The notes: generated by a model not told the origin, from the letters alone. 64,000 nucleotides of DNA from JACDAV01 sp964626755 (GCA_964626755.1 CAZVGO010000028.1:62001-126000), one strand, 5' to 3'. Shown: positions 51,341 to 60,378, numbered from the stretch's first letter. Numbers and translations: made by a program.

Positions 51341-52551
51341 CGGAGCCAGTACCAGGCACCGATCCCCACCGCGAGCGTCAGCATCCCGCCGACCGCGAAT
51401 GCGAGCGGCACGTTGAAGCGCGAGGCGAGCGCGCCCATCAGCAGCCCGCCGGCCGGCACCGAGGCCGAGAACACCGTCGTGTAGACGCTCATCACCCGGC
51501 CCCGAAGCTGGTCCGGCACCGCCAGCTGGATCGTCGTGTTGGCCGTCACGGCCATCGCCATGCCGCCGGCTCCGACGACGGTCATCGCCAGGAGCGACAC
51601 CGGAAACGACGTCGACCAGGCCAGCACGAGCGAGCCCAACGCCAGCGCCACCGTCCCGAGGACCATCTGACGCGGCCGCGGGCGTCGCGCGAACGCCACA
51701 TACAGCGCCGCGGCCGTCGAGCCGATTCCCGTCGCTGCCATGAGGAAGCCGAACCCGGTCGCGCCGACGTCGAGAACCAGGTCGGCCAGCGGTGGCGCCA
51801 GCACGCTGAAGTTCATCCCGAACGTCGCGCCCAGGCCAACCACAGAGACGGCCAGCAGCACGAGCGGCGTCCGCCGGACGTACGAAACACCTTCGGCCAG
51901 GTTCTCGACGACGCCCGCCCACGAGGTCGGTCGGGCCGTCCTCGGCGCGGGTCGGAGGTCCTCGTCACGCATGAGCTGGTAGGCGGCGATCACCGCGATG
52001 AAGCTGAGCCCGTTGATGAGGAACGCGATCGAGATGTCGAACCAGCCGATGAGCAAGCCGGCGATCGCCGGCCCGACGATCCGCGAGCCGTTGAACAGTG
52101 CCGAGTTCAGCCCGACCGCGTTCGTCATGTCATCCCGGCCCACCATCTCAACCGCGAACGCTTGGCGGGTCGGCATGTCGATCGCGTTGACGAACCCGAG
52201 GAGCACAGCGAGGACGACGATGTGCCAGACCTCGACGATGCCGCTCGCGGTCAGCCCGAACATCGCGAACGCCAAAACCATTGCGGCCGCCTGGGTCCAG
52301 ATGAGTGTCTGGCGCTTCGGGAGCTGGTCGGCGAGGACGCCACCGAAGAGCCCGAACACGACGACCGGGCCGAACTGGGCGACGGCGACCACGCCGAGCA
52401 TCCACGGGTCGCCGGTCAGCTGGAGGACGAGCCAGCCCTGGGCGACCTGCTGCATCCACGTCCCGATGAGCGAGACCGCCTGGCCACCGAAGAACAGCCG
52501 GTAGTTGCGGTGCCGGAGCGCCCGGGTGCCCTGGAACAGCATCGGGCTCAC
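51235..52551 (-). CDS. MFS exporter (EntS/multidrug-type)
   Basis: 438 aa. It starts FQGTRALRHRNYRLFFGGQAVSLIGTWMQQVAQGWLVLQLT, diagnostic of the EntS/MFS_3 group of siderophore or drug exporters. It has twelve helices and a 25-residue C-terminal tail. The start is GTG 52551, overlapping the stop of the MerR gene (GTGA). The 3' end overlaps vsr convergently by about 106 bases. Regulation by the cotranscribed MerR protein points to ligand-induced efflux. Confidence 0.87.
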   Translation of the reverse strand: MSPMLFQGTRALRHRNYRLFFGGQAVSLIGTWMQQVAQGWLVLQLTGDPWMLGVVAVAQFGPVVVFGLFGGVLADQLPKRQTLIWTQAAAMVLAFAMFGLTASGIVEVWHIVVLAVLLGFVNAIDMPTRQAFAVEMVGRDDMTNAVGLNSALFNGSRIVGPAIAGLLIGWFDISIAFLINGLSFIAVIAAYQLMRDEDLRPAPRTARPTSWAGVVENLAEGVSYVRRTPLVLLAVSVVGLGATFGMNFSVLAPPLADLVLDVGATGFGFLMAATGIGSTAAALYVAFARRPRPRQMVLGTVALALGSLVLAWSTSFPVSLLAMTVVGAGGMAMAVTANTTIQLAVPDQLRGRVMSVYTTVFSASVPAGGLLMGALASRFNVPLAFAVGGMLTLAVGIGAWYWLRQLEARGEARLPARKVVPVAVAGADAPSFPSARPR

Positions 52552-53036
52552 GGGGCGCCGCCGTGGTCATGGTCGGCCGGCTCCTTGCCCGCCGCGATGT
52601 CCGCGAGGTGGGTCGCGAGGTGCAGCCGGCGGTCACCGGCCTCTCCGATCATCTCCTCGAGCCGGGCGACCTTCCGGCGGAGGATCTCAACCTGCCGGTC
52701 GACCCGACCGATCGCGTCGGCGAGGATCGCCTTCCGCTCGGCCGGATCCGCGGTTGTTCGGAAGCGCTTCCGGTTCCGGGTTCGGGCGGCCTCGTCCTCG
52801 AGCAGCTGGCCGATCTCGGCGAGGCTGAATCCGGCGTCGTCACGGAGACCCTTGATGAATCGCAGGCGCTCGAGGTCGTCCGGGTCGAACAGCCGGTAGT
52901 CCCCTTCCGAGCGGGCGGCCGGCTTCAGGAGCCCGAGCTCCTCGTAATAGCGGATCGCGCGCGACGTCAGGCCCAGCTCGGACGCGACCTCCTGGATCCG
53001 GAGGAGGCGCGGCTGGGTCGGCGCAGGGTGGGTCAT
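52548..53036 (-). CDS. MerR-family transcriptional regulator
   Basis: 162 aa from ATG 53036. LLRIQEVASELGLTSRAIRYYEELGLLKPAARSEGDYRLF is the MerR winged helix, followed by a dimerisation coiled coil (KAILADAIGRVDRQVEILRRKVARLEEMIGEA). The C-terminus is short with a His-rich end (DHDHGG), so it may sense a metal or a small ligand. It lies directly upstream of, and coupled to, the MFS exporter gene, and probably controls its own operon through the operator at 53054-53077. Confidence 0.9.
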   Translation of the reverse strand: MTHPAPTQPRLLRIQEVASELGLTSRAIRYYEELGLLKPAARSEGDYRLFDPDDLERLRFIKGLRDDAGFSLAEIGQLLEDEAARTRNRKRFRTTADPAERKAILADAIGRVDRQVEILRRKVARLEEMIGEAGDRRLHLATHLADIAAGKEPADHDHGGAP

Positions 53037-53043
53037 CGAGCGT

Positions 53044-53077
53044 ATTCTACGCCAACCTTGCCGTTCACGTAAAGGTT
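53044..53077 (-). promoter_or_regulatory. MerR-type operator/promoter
   Basis: AACCTT at 53054-53059 and its inverted copy AAGGTT at 53072-53077 are 12 bases apart, overlapping TTTACG (-35) and upstream of TAGAAT (53049-53044, -10) with 18 bases between the boxes. This is the usual MerR layout, and it lies just before the merR gene, whose ATG is 7 bases after the -10 box. Confidence 0.7.
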
Positions 53078-53218
53078 TCATAAGGCACGGTCAGCAGCTT
53101 CCCGGCTGCTCGGGAACGCGCCGGATGACGACGGGAAAGGCAGAGCTCGATAGTCCAGGAGATGGCCCGGGAAGGCAGAAGGCCCACCGGACCCCATCGC
53201 TGGAGCCGGGAGGCGGAG

Positions 53219-53866
53219 ATGTCGTCCAACACACTCGCTCGCTGGTGCGGCCTGGCCCTCGTGTTAGGGGGCCTCCTGGCGATCGTCGCCCAGTTCCTGT
53301 TCAGAGCGGCTGGGCCACTGGGGACGATCGCCCAGCTCGAGAGTCCGTTGTGGACGGCGGGACAGGCCACTCAACTCGTCGGAGCCCTGCTGATCCTTCT
53401 CGGGCTGCCCGTGGTCTACGCGCGCCAGAAAGACCGCCTCGGGGCGTTCGGGCTGATCGCATATGTGCTCTTCTTCGTGGGGCTGACGACCGAGCTTGTG
53501 GGCCCCGCCAACGGCATGTGGCTCGCTGAGCTCGCCGGCCGGCCGGAGACACGGTCCCTTGTCGAGGCGCGCATCATGCCCGTGGGACTCGGGCTCATTC
53601 TCTTCACAGGGCTGGTAACGCTGTGGATCGGTGCCGTTGCGTTCGGCGTGTCGGTGATCCGCGCGGGCGTGTTCGCCCGGGCGACCGGCCTGCTCCTGAT
53701 CGTGGCGGTCGTCCTCGACCTCGTTGGAGGAATCGCCCTTCGGACGAGCCTCTTCGGTCCGGAGCTGGCGCTCGGGGCCATCGCCTGGCTGGGCTTTCAG
53801 GTGATCGCTGGATCCCGCGACACCCGGCCCGCCTCCCACGCGGCCAGCGCTGCCGCGCCTGGCTGA
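53219..53866 (+). CDS. Unknown six-helix membrane protein
   Basis: 215 aa from ATG 53219 with GGGAGG and GGAG just upstream. Hydrophobic segments run throughout (CGLALVLGGLLAIVAQFLF, LVGALLILLGLPVVYA, LIAYVLFFVGLTTELVGPA, GLILFTGLVTLWIGAVAFG, GLLLIVAVVLDLVGGIAL). No family is recognised. It ends ten bases before the sensor kinase gene, so it may be the signal-receiving membrane partner of that system. Confidence 0.7.
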   Translation: MSSNTLARWCGLALVLGGLLAIVAQFLFRAAGPLGTIAQLESPLWTAGQATQLVGALLILLGLPVVYARQKDRLGAFGLIAYVLFFVGLTTELVGPANGMWLAELAGRPETRSLVEARIMPVGLGLILFTGLVTLWIGAVAFGVSVIRAGVFARATGLLLIVAVVLDLVGGIALRTSLFGPELALGAIAWLGFQVIAGSRDTRPASHAASAAAPG

Positions 53867-53876
53867 CCAGGCCAAC

Positions 53877-56006
53877 GTGGCGATCCAGCCGGGCCGCCGG
53901 CTGGACACGGCGAGACAGCGAGCGGCCGTGAAGCTCGGGTGGGTCACGATCCTGGCCTGGTCGCTCTCCGCTGTGGCCATCGGCGAGCTTACACTGCTCT
54001 CCATCCTCGTCGCCCTGCAACCCGCTGACAACCTCATCGCTGAGGTGATCCCGCTCGTGACCGCCGGGTCGGCGCTCGCGATCGTTGGATCGGCCATCGC
54101 CAGTCGTCGACGCGTAAATCCGATCGGCTGGCTGCTCGCCGGTTCCGCGATCGGCATCGCGACGGCGTTCCTCGCCGCCGTCCTCACGCTGCAGTCCATG
54201 AACTCGGGGGTCCTCCCAATGGGTTCGGGTGCTGCCTTCGTTGGGTGGGTGGGATGGTGGAGCCTGTTCCTGGGGCTTGGACTGTTCGCTGCTGCGCTAC
54301 TCGTCTTTCCCAACGGGCGCCTGCCGTCTCGCGCGTGGCGGCTGCCTGCGGCGGTTAGCCTCGGCCTGCTCGCAACCGCAGCAATCGCCGGGGCCTTCGC
54401 CCCTCGATTGCCGGTCGGCCCGGGCACGATTTCCAACCCGTTCGGCATCCCCGGTCCCATCGGCGAGGTCCTTCAGGCACTCCAGTCGTTTGTCGGGCCG
54501 ATCCAACTCCTGGCGATCTGCCTGGCAGTCGCTGCACCCGTGGCGCGATATCGGAAGGCCGCAGGAGCCGAGCGGCGGCAACTCCGGCTCCTTGCGTTCT
54601 CCGCGGCGCTGGTGCCGGTCGGCCTGGCTCTCGCAGGCACGGTGGCGCGAGAGACCACCATTGGCTTTTACCTGATGACGTTGCCGTTCACCCTTGTTCC
54701 GGTCGCCATCGGCGTTGCGGTGCTCAAGTACCGCCTCTACGACGTCGACGCGATGATGGGTCGAACGCTGCTGTACGGCGCGCTGACCGCGTACGTCGTC
54801 GCGCTCTACGTCGCCGTCGTCGGTGGACTGGGCATCGCCTTCCAGACCACCGGCAATCTCCTGATCTCGCTCGTGGCAACAGGGCTCGTTGCGGTTCTCT
54901 TCCAGCCCATTCGGGAGAGGCTCCAGGGCGCCGTCAGGCGGCTCGTCTACGGCGACCGGGACGACCCGTACAGGGTGCTCACGGAGCTGGGTCGGCGGCT
55001 CGAGACGAGCCTGTCGCCGGACGACGTCCTGCCGACGATCGTGGCGATCACGCGAACGGCGCTCGGCCTTCGCTATTGCGCCATTGCGATCTCAGAGGCC
55101 AGCGGCCCGGTGGTCGTCGCTGAGGCGGGTGACCCGCGGCTCGACCCGCATCGGATAGCGCTGGTCCACCAGGGTGAACCCGTCGGCGACCTGCTGCTGG
55201 GCATCGACCCTGATCGCGGCCTCAGTCGCGACGACCGCCGCCTGCTCGTCGACCTCGCCCGGCAGTTCGGGGTGGCGGTCCACGCAGTCCGCCTCACCGA
55301 GGCACTCCAACGGTCTCGCGAGCGGCTCGTGACGGCGCGCGAGGAGGAGCGACGCCGTCTCCGTCGCGACCTCCATGACGGGCTCGGCCCGCGTCTCGCC
55401 AGCCTGACGCTCCGGCTCGAATCGGCTCGCGACCGCAACGCGCCCGACCCACGTACGCGGGAGCTCCTCGACGACCTTGCGGAACGGTGCCGCGAGTCGG
55501 TCGCGGACATCCGGCGACTGATCTACGCGCTCCGCCCACCGGCGTTGGATGACCTCGGGCTCGTGTCCGCAATCCGGGAAGGCCTCGCGGGGACATTCGG
55601 GGGTGCCCAGGGGGACCTCGAGCTCTCGGTTCAGGCGCCGCCCGACCTGCCGGCGCTTCCCGCGGCCGTCGAGGTCGCCGCCTATCGCATTGTCCAAGAA
55701 GCGACGACGAACGCGATGCGCCACGCCTCGGCCCGGCGGTGTCGAGTGAGTCTGGCCATCGACTCCGGCGGAGACGGGCTGTGCATCGAGGTCGAGGACG
55801 ACGGCAACGGGATCGCGACGGATCACCCCATCGGCGTCGGGCTTGCCTCCATGCGCGAGCGCGCCGAGGAGCTCGGCGGGAGCTTCGTGATCGGGCGCGG
55901 TCCGCGCGGCGGAACCCGCGTTACCGCTCGGCTCCCGTGCCGCCAGGGCGACGCGCCGGAACGTCGCGAGGAGCCGCTCGAAGCGGCGGAGGTCGTCGTC
56001 CCGTGA
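53877..56006 (+). CDS. NarL-type sensor histidine kinase with N-terminal membrane domain
   Basis: 709 aa from GTG 53877. About eight hydrophobic segments fill residues 20-330. A GAF-like region follows (LETSLSPDDVLPTIVAITRTALGL). The HisKA_3 dimer/phosphoacceptor motif is REEERRRLRRDLHDGLGPRLASL with the His near 499, and the HATPase has QEATTNAMRHASA and VEDDGNGIATDHPIGVGLASMRERAEELGG. It phosphorylates the response regulator encoded next, with which it overlaps (GTGA). The signal is unknown. Confidence 0.92.
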   Translation: MAIQPGRRLDTARQRAAVKLGWVTILAWSLSAVAIGELTLLSILVALQPADNLIAEVIPLVTAGSALAIVGSAIASRRRVNPIGWLLAGSAIGIATAFLAAVLTLQSMNSGVLPMGSGAAFVGWVGWWSLFLGLGLFAAALLVFPNGRLPSRAWRLPAAVSLGLLATAAIAGAFAPRLPVGPGTISNPFGIPGPIGEVLQALQSFVGPIQLLAICLAVAAPVARYRKAAGAERRQLRLLAFSAALVPVGLALAGTVARETTIGFYLMTLPFTLVPVAIGVAVLKYRLYDVDAMMGRTLLYGALTAYVVALYVAVVGGLGIAFQTTGNLLISLVATGLVAVLFQPIRERLQGAVRRLVYGDRDDPYRVLTELGRRLETSLSPDDVLPTIVAITRTALGLRYCAIAISEASGPVVVAEAGDPRLDPHRIALVHQGEPVGDLLLGIDPDRGLSRDDRRLLVDLARQFGVAVHAVRLTEALQRSRERLVTAREEERRRLRRDLHDGLGPRLASLTLRLESARDRNAPDPRTRELLDDLAERCRESVADIRRLIYALRPPALDDLGLVSAIREGLAGTFGGAQGDLELSVQAPPDLPALPAAVEVAAYRIVQEATTNAMRHASARRCRVSLAIDSGGDGLCIEVEDDGNGIATDHPIGVGLASMRERAEELGGSFVIGRGPRGGTRVTARLPCRQGDAPERREEPLEAAEVVVP

Positions 56007-56653
56007 GCACTCGAGGGGAAGGTGTCAAGGTCCTCGTCGCCGATGACAGCCGCGAATTCCGCGAGGGCCTGCGGGGAATCCTCGAGCCCGAGCTGGGCGC
56101 GACCACGATCGCGGAGGCGGCATCCGGTGAGCAGGCGATTGCCCTCGCGGCTCGTGTCCAGCCGGATGTCGTGCTGATGGATCTCCAGATGCCCGACTGC
56201 AACGGCATCGACGCCACCCGCCGCATCGTCGCCGCGAGTCCGCACATCGGGATCCTCGTCCTGACGATGCACGATGACGACGAGTCGGTGTTCGCGGCCA
56301 TTCGCGCCGGCGCCCGCGGGTACCTCGTGAAGGGAGCGCCCAAGGCGGAGATCCTCCGGGCCATCGCGGCCGTTGCCGCCGGGGAGGCCATCTTCAGCCC
56401 GGCGATCGCCCGCCGGATGATGGCGTTCTTCTCGGTGCAGCAGCCGGCATCACTCGCCTTTCCGCAACTAACCGATCGCGAGCGAGAAGTCCTCGCCATG
56501 ATCGCGAAAGGTCACGCCAACGCTGAAATCGCAGGCCTCCTGTCCGTGACGCTCAAGACGATCCAAAACCACGTCTCGAACATCTGCAACAAGCTCCAGC
56601 TCGTCGACAGGACGCAGGCCGTCATCCGCGCTCGCGATGCCGGGTTGAGGTAG
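56003..56653 (+). CDS. NarL/FixJ-family response regulator
   Basis: 216 aa from GTG 56003. The receiver domain has KVLVADDSREF, the phospho-acceptor Asp in VVLMDLQMPDCNG (about 59), LTMHDDDE and LVKGAPKAE. The C-terminal LuxR-type HTH is LTDREREVLAMIAKGHANAEIAGLL with LKTIQNHVSNICNKL. The start overlaps the kinase stop, so the pair is translated together. Target genes are unknown; a 230-base gap without a recognised gene follows. Confidence 0.93.
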   Translation: MSTRGEGVKVLVADDSREFREGLRGILEPELGATTIAEAASGEQAIALAARVQPDVVLMDLQMPDCNGIDATRRIVAASPHIGILVLTMHDDDESVFAAIRAGARGYLVKGAPKAEILRAIAAVAAGEAIFSPAIARRMMAFFSVQQPASLAFPQLTDREREVLAMIAKGHANAEIAGLLSVTLKTIQNHVSNICNKLQLVDRTQAVIRARDAGLR

Positions 56654-56883
56654 CCCGCCCGAGACGACTCGCCTGCTGCGGATAATCGCCCGGTGCCCGT
56701 GGCCACGCGCGACCGGCACGCCGATGGCTACCACTGGAAGCCACCGGGTCGAAGGGCTCGAACGTCGACGTGGTCGACTGGGGCCGCCGCGAGCCTAGCG
56801 AGCCGCTGACCCTCGGTGCGCTTCGGGTGCTGCGCGCGGCCGGACCCTGGTCGCCGTAGCATTCGGCCGGTGGAGGTGACCCG
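56654..56883. other. Gap with a possible broken gene end
   Basis: No intact gene. On the plus strand a frame ending at TAG 56857 reads GSKGSNVDVVDWGRREPSE and then PLTLGALRVLRAAGPWSP, which looks coding, but it has no start codon; an adjacent frame from GTG 56693 covers only 38 residues. It could be the remains of a small gene. A ribosome site (GGAGGTG) for the next gene is at the right end. Confidence 0.35.
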
Positions 56884-57174
56884 ATGACTGCTCCCAACGA
56901 CCAGGATCTGCGTGCCAAGGCCGAAGCCCGCGTCAAGGCCCGCGAGGACTTCCGGATCCACCTGCTGATCTATGCCCTCGTCAACGGAGTGCTGTGGGTG
57001 ATCTGGTTCCTCGGTGGGGCCGACGTCCAGCAGCCCTGGCCGATCTATGCGCTGCTCGGGTGGGGTATTGGCCTCGTCGCCCACTGGTACACGGTGTACG
57101 GCGTCAACGAGCAGCGGCGCGAGGCCGAGATCGAGGCGGAGATGCGCCGGCTCCGGGGCGGCGACAGCCGCTGA
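56884..57174 (+). CDS. 2TM-domain protein
   Basis: 96 aa from ATG 56884, with GGAGGTG seven bases upstream. A charged N-terminus (LRAKAEARVKAREDFRIHL) is followed by two helices (LIYALVNGVLWVIWFLGG, WPIYALLGWGIGLVAHWYTVY) and a charged C-terminal coil (EQRREAEIEAEMRRL). This is the 2TM family layout, sometimes found attached to histidine kinases. The role is unknown; it follows the two-component genes by 230 bases. Confidence 0.8.
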   Translation: MTAPNDQDLRAKAEARVKAREDFRIHLLIYALVNGVLWVIWFLGGADVQQPWPIYALLGWGIGLVAHWYTVYGVNEQRREAEIEAEMRRLRGGDSR

Positions 57175-57184
57175 TCGACAGCGC

Positions 57185-58060
57185 GTGGACTACGGGATCG
57201 CGCTTCCGAATTTCCCGGCCGGCGCGAGCCCCGAGGGCATCGACGCCGCGGCCGAGGTCGCCGAGCGGCTCGGCTGGTCAGGCGTATGGACGACCGATCA
57301 CGTCATCGTCAATCGGGCGAGCACGGCCGAGTACGGGCGGATCTTCGAAGCGATCCTGACCCTCGCCTGGGTCGGCGCCCGGCATCCGAAGGTGAGGCTC
57401 GGGACGAGCGTCATCGTCGTCCCCCAGCGGAACGCCGTGCTGCTGGCGAAGGAGCTCGCGACGCTCGACGTCCTGAGCGGCGGTCGGGTGATCGCCGGCG
57501 TCGGTGTGGGCTGGAACGAGAAGGAGTTTGCGAATCTCGCCGCGGCCGATCGGTACCACGTCCGAGGCGCGTACCTCGACGAGACGATCCGGCTGTGGCG
57601 GCACCTCTGGGCAGGGTCCGGCGAGCCATTCCGCGGGCGGTTCCACGATCTCGAGGACTACGTGTTCGCTCCCGTGCCGACGCAAGGCGCGGCGTTGCCG
57701 ATCTGGGTCGGGGGCGGGTCAAACGCCGCTTGCCGCCGTGCGGGGACGCTCGGGGACGGGTATCACGCGAGCGCGCTAGGGCCTCCTGGTTACGCGAAGC
57801 GCGTGCCGCAGGTGCTCGCCGCGGCGAAGGCGGCCGGCCGGCCGGCGCCGACGCTCAGCGCCCGGGTCCGCATCCGCTTCGACGAGACCTCCGGCGAGGG
57901 TTACGCGATGCGCGGCACGGCCGAGCAGATCGCGGCCGAGGGGCGGGCCTTCGCCGATCTCGGCGCGACGATGCTCGTGCTGGCGTTCGGCGTGACCGAC
58001 CCGGCCGGCGTCGTGGCCGCCGCGGAGCGGTTCGGTCGCGAGGTCGCGCCGCTCGTCTGA
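57185..58060 (+). CDS. LLM-class (luciferase-like) flavin-dependent oxidoreductase
   Basis: 291 aa from GTG 57185. DYGIALPNFPAGASPEGIDAAAEVAERLGWSGVWTTDHVIV, VRLGTSVIVVPQRNAVLLAKELATLDVLSGGRVIAGVGVGWNEKEF and LPIWVGGGSNAACRRAGTLGDGYH are the signatures of the bacterial luciferase-like fold, mostly using coenzyme F420 in this subgroup (TIGR03619-like). The substrate is unknown. It starts ten bases after the 2TM gene. The C-terminus is short but includes the expected final helix. Confidence 0.88.
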   Translation: MDYGIALPNFPAGASPEGIDAAAEVAERLGWSGVWTTDHVIVNRASTAEYGRIFEAILTLAWVGARHPKVRLGTSVIVVPQRNAVLLAKELATLDVLSGGRVIAGVGVGWNEKEFANLAAADRYHVRGAYLDETIRLWRHLWAGSGEPFRGRFHDLEDYVFAPVPTQGAALPIWVGGGSNAACRRAGTLGDGYHASALGPPGYAKRVPQVLAAAKAAGRPAPTLSARVRIRFDETSGEGYAMRGTAEQIAAEGRAFADLGATMLVLAFGVTDPAGVVAAAERFGREVAPLV

Positions 58061-58358
58061 CCGTGGGGAAGCCTTGCATCAAATGGCGCTTACATCGATC
58101 GGCGCCGGCTCGCGCGCGCTGTTCGTTGCATCCGATGCAAGAAACTGCCCCAGGATGGGGCAGAAACCCCCAGTCAACGGGATTCGATCGTCGTTTGCCG
58201 CATGTGGCGCAAACGCCCGCCGCACCCCGTCGGCGGCGCGCTGTCGACAGGATGCACCGGGAACTCGCAGGTCCCGAACGATGCGTAACGCCCGAATAAG
58301 TGACGTGCGCTAGATTAGGCGCCCGCCACCCCGGCTGCGGCAGGAGGGTTGTCGCTCG
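58061..58358. other. Intergenic region with palindromes
   Basis: A perfect 15-bp palindrome TTGCATCCGATGCAA lies at 58126-58140. A hairpin of CTGCCCCA, loop GGA, TGGGGCAG is at 58145-58163, without a T run, so it is not a typical terminator. TTGCCGCATGTGGCGCAA follows at about 58195. A TTGCATC half-site is at 58074. The GGAGGG ribosome site of the next gene is at the right end. No gene is seen. Confidence 0.6.
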
Positions 58359-60173
58359 ATGCGACGCGCACCAGGGGCGCTTGCGCTGCTCATCGCCGTC
58401 TCTGCGATGCTGCCCGGCGCTGCCCTCGGCGCGGCGCCGGCGCCCAAGGTCGTGGTCGTCGTCGGGCCGGTCGGAGAGGCAACCGGGCGCTACCTCGCCC
58501 GGGGCGAGGCCGCTGCTCGGGAGGCCGAGCGCTGGACGCCGAACGTCGTCCGCGTGTTCACCCCGAACGCGACGTGGCCGGCCGTCAAGCGGGCGATCCA
58601 GGGCGCCTCGATGGTCGTCTACCTGGGCCACGGCAACGGCTGGCCCAGCCGGTACCGGAACGAGCTCTATCGGCCCACCCAGAATGGCTTCGGGCTCAAC
58701 CCGGTGGCCGGCGGCGACGACGACTCCCACCAGTACTTCGGCGAAGCCCGGATCGCCGCCGAGGTGAAACTGGCGAAGGACGCCGTCGTGCTGCTCCACC
58801 ACCTCTGCTACGCGAGCGGGAACACGGAGCCCGGCCTGCCGGAGGGCACCGAGGACGACGCTCGCCAGCGGGTCGACAACTACGCGGCCGGGTTCATCGA
58901 GGCAGGCGCCTCCGCGGTCATCGCCGAGGGCCACCTGTCACCCGCGTGGTACGTGCGCTCGATCCTGTCCGGCAAGCGCTCGATCGAGCGGACGTGGCGA
59001 TCGTCACCCAGCGCGAAGGGCAACACCTTCACGTTCGCCAGCACGCGGAGCCCGGGCTTCAGCGCGGCGATGGACCCGGACCGGCCCGGCCGCGGCTTCT
59101 ACCGGTCGCTGGTGGTCCGCTCGGGGCTACTCGCCTCGGACGTCGCCGCCGGCGCAACGCTGACCGCCGCGATCCCGGCGGGCGAGCCGGCCGAGCCGAC
59201 GCTCGCCGGCACGGGGCTCGCGATGACCACGCCGTACTTCAAGGGTCGCCTGCTGGCAGGCAACGAAGCGACGCTCCTGATCCCGTACACGCTGCCGGAC
59301 GGGGCGAAGCGGCCTCCGTTGGCGGTGGGCGTGCGATGGGATCCGATCGATCTCGTCGAGGAGCTGCCCGGCGATGCGTCATCCGCGGCGCCGGAGCCCA
59401 CGCCGCCGGAGCCCACGGGCGCATCGCCTGCCGAGTCACCTTCCGCGACGCCGGCGCGGCCGGAGCCGACGCCGGCTGATTCACCGTCGCCTGATCCTTC
59501 AGCCGAGCCACCGGCGGGTGCGCCACAACCGCCGGAGCTCGATGACGCAGCGGACGCCCGGCTGTCGCTCGTCGAGCCCGAACGGCTGGGCTCGGTCGTC
59601 GAGCCGGTGAGAGCCGGCGGCGGCCCGACCCGGATCACCGCCACCGTCAGGCTGCCGGCACAGCCGGGACGCTACCGGCTCGTCGCGACGCTTCACGACG
59701 CGACCGGCGTCGCGTACGACGCGGCCACCCAGGCCCTCATCCCCGGCGTCATCATCCGGGTCAGCGGGGACGTCGGCGCGCGGTATCTCGTCGCGAAGAC
59801 GGCCAAAGCGACGGCGGGAGAGCCGTTCGAGCTGCGAACTGGCGTCGCGAACGTCGGCGCCACGACCTGGGGCCACAGGCGGATTGCGGACCGTGTCCGT
59901 ATCGCCGAAGAGGCGCTGCAGGCCACCCTCGTCGCTCAGTGGGTCAGCCTCACCCCGAGCACGGACGCGATGCCGCCGCTGATGCGACTCTGGCTGCCGG
60001 GAGGGATGGAGTTCGGCATGACGGCCCGCGGGACCCTCACCGGCACGGCCCCGACGGCCCCGGGCGACTACTTGCTCATGCTCGACGTCATCGATCCGCA
60101 GCTGGGATCTCTCGCCGCCCATGGCATCGAGCCGGGCCTCGTCCGCGTCACCGTCGAGGCCGCCCCCGACTGA
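58359..60173 (+). CDS. Secreted protein with a caspase-like His/Cys pattern
   Basis: 604 aa from ATG 58359, with GGAGGG about ten bases upstream. A signal peptide (LALLIAVSAMLPGAALGA) leads to a domain of about 200 residues: KVVVVVGPVGEAT, MVVYLGHGNGWPSRY, VVLLHHLCYASGNTEPG and YAAGFIEAGASAVIAEG. A hydrophobic strand ending in His-Gly and another ending in a Cys recalls clan CD peptidases (caspase, gingipain). The second half has a linker rich in Pro, Glu, Ser and Thr (about 345-390) and beta-rich Ig-like segments (RITATVRLPAQPGRYRLVATLHDATG). I do not recognise the family. Extracellular or periplasmic, perhaps a peptidase; that is inference. Confidence 0.7.
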   Translation: MRRAPGALALLIAVSAMLPGAALGAAPAPKVVVVVGPVGEATGRYLARGEAAAREAERWTPNVVRVFTPNATWPAVKRAIQGASMVVYLGHGNGWPSRYRNELYRPTQNGFGLNPVAGGDDDSHQYFGEARIAAEVKLAKDAVVLLHHLCYASGNTEPGLPEGTEDDARQRVDNYAAGFIEAGASAVIAEGHLSPAWYVRSILSGKRSIERTWRSSPSAKGNTFTFASTRSPGFSAAMDPDRPGRGFYRSLVVRSGLLASDVAAGATLTAAIPAGEPAEPTLAGTGLAMTTPYFKGRLLAGNEATLLIPYTLPDGAKRPPLAVGVRWDPIDLVEELPGDASSAAPEPTPPEPTGASPAESPSATPARPEPTPADSPSPDPSAEPPAGAPQPPELDDAADARLSLVEPERLGSVVEPVRAGGGPTRITATVRLPAQPGRYRLVATLHDATGVAYDAATQALIPGVIIRVSGDVGARYLVAKTAKATAGEPFELRTGVANVGATTWGHRRIADRVRIAEEALQATLVAQWVSLTPSTDAMPPLMRLWLPGGMEFGMTARGTLTGTAPTAPGDYLLMLDVIDPQLGSLAAHGIEPGLVRVTVEAAPD

Positions 60174-60278
60174 GCGGGCTCGCCGGCACGCGCGAAGCCG
60201 GCAACTTCCCGGGCCAAGCTTCCATGGACCCGCTCATCCGCGGCTAATTCGCAAGAGCACTGCAAGCCGCACCGGACT

Positions 60279-60288
60279 CACACGTGTG
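60279..60288. promoter_or_regulatory. CACACGTGTG palindrome upstream of the sugar ABC operon
   Basis: A perfect 10-bp palindrome 91 bases before the substrate-binding protein ATG. Position suits an operator, but no partner regulator is in view, and a palindrome of this size occurs by chance often enough to be doubtful. Confidence 0.3.
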
Positions 60289-60378
60289 CGGACGGATGGC
60301 GTGGTGTGCTGTGCTGAGTCCATACGGAGCATGCGCCGGCGCGGTTCGCGCCCACGGGCCTCCGAGGAGGAAACCCGA

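Noticed and set aside
58168..58190. Another partial match to the terminal repeat (CCCCCAGTCAACGGGATTC)
   Set aside because: Core of about nine bases only, and no partner repeat at the expected spacing.
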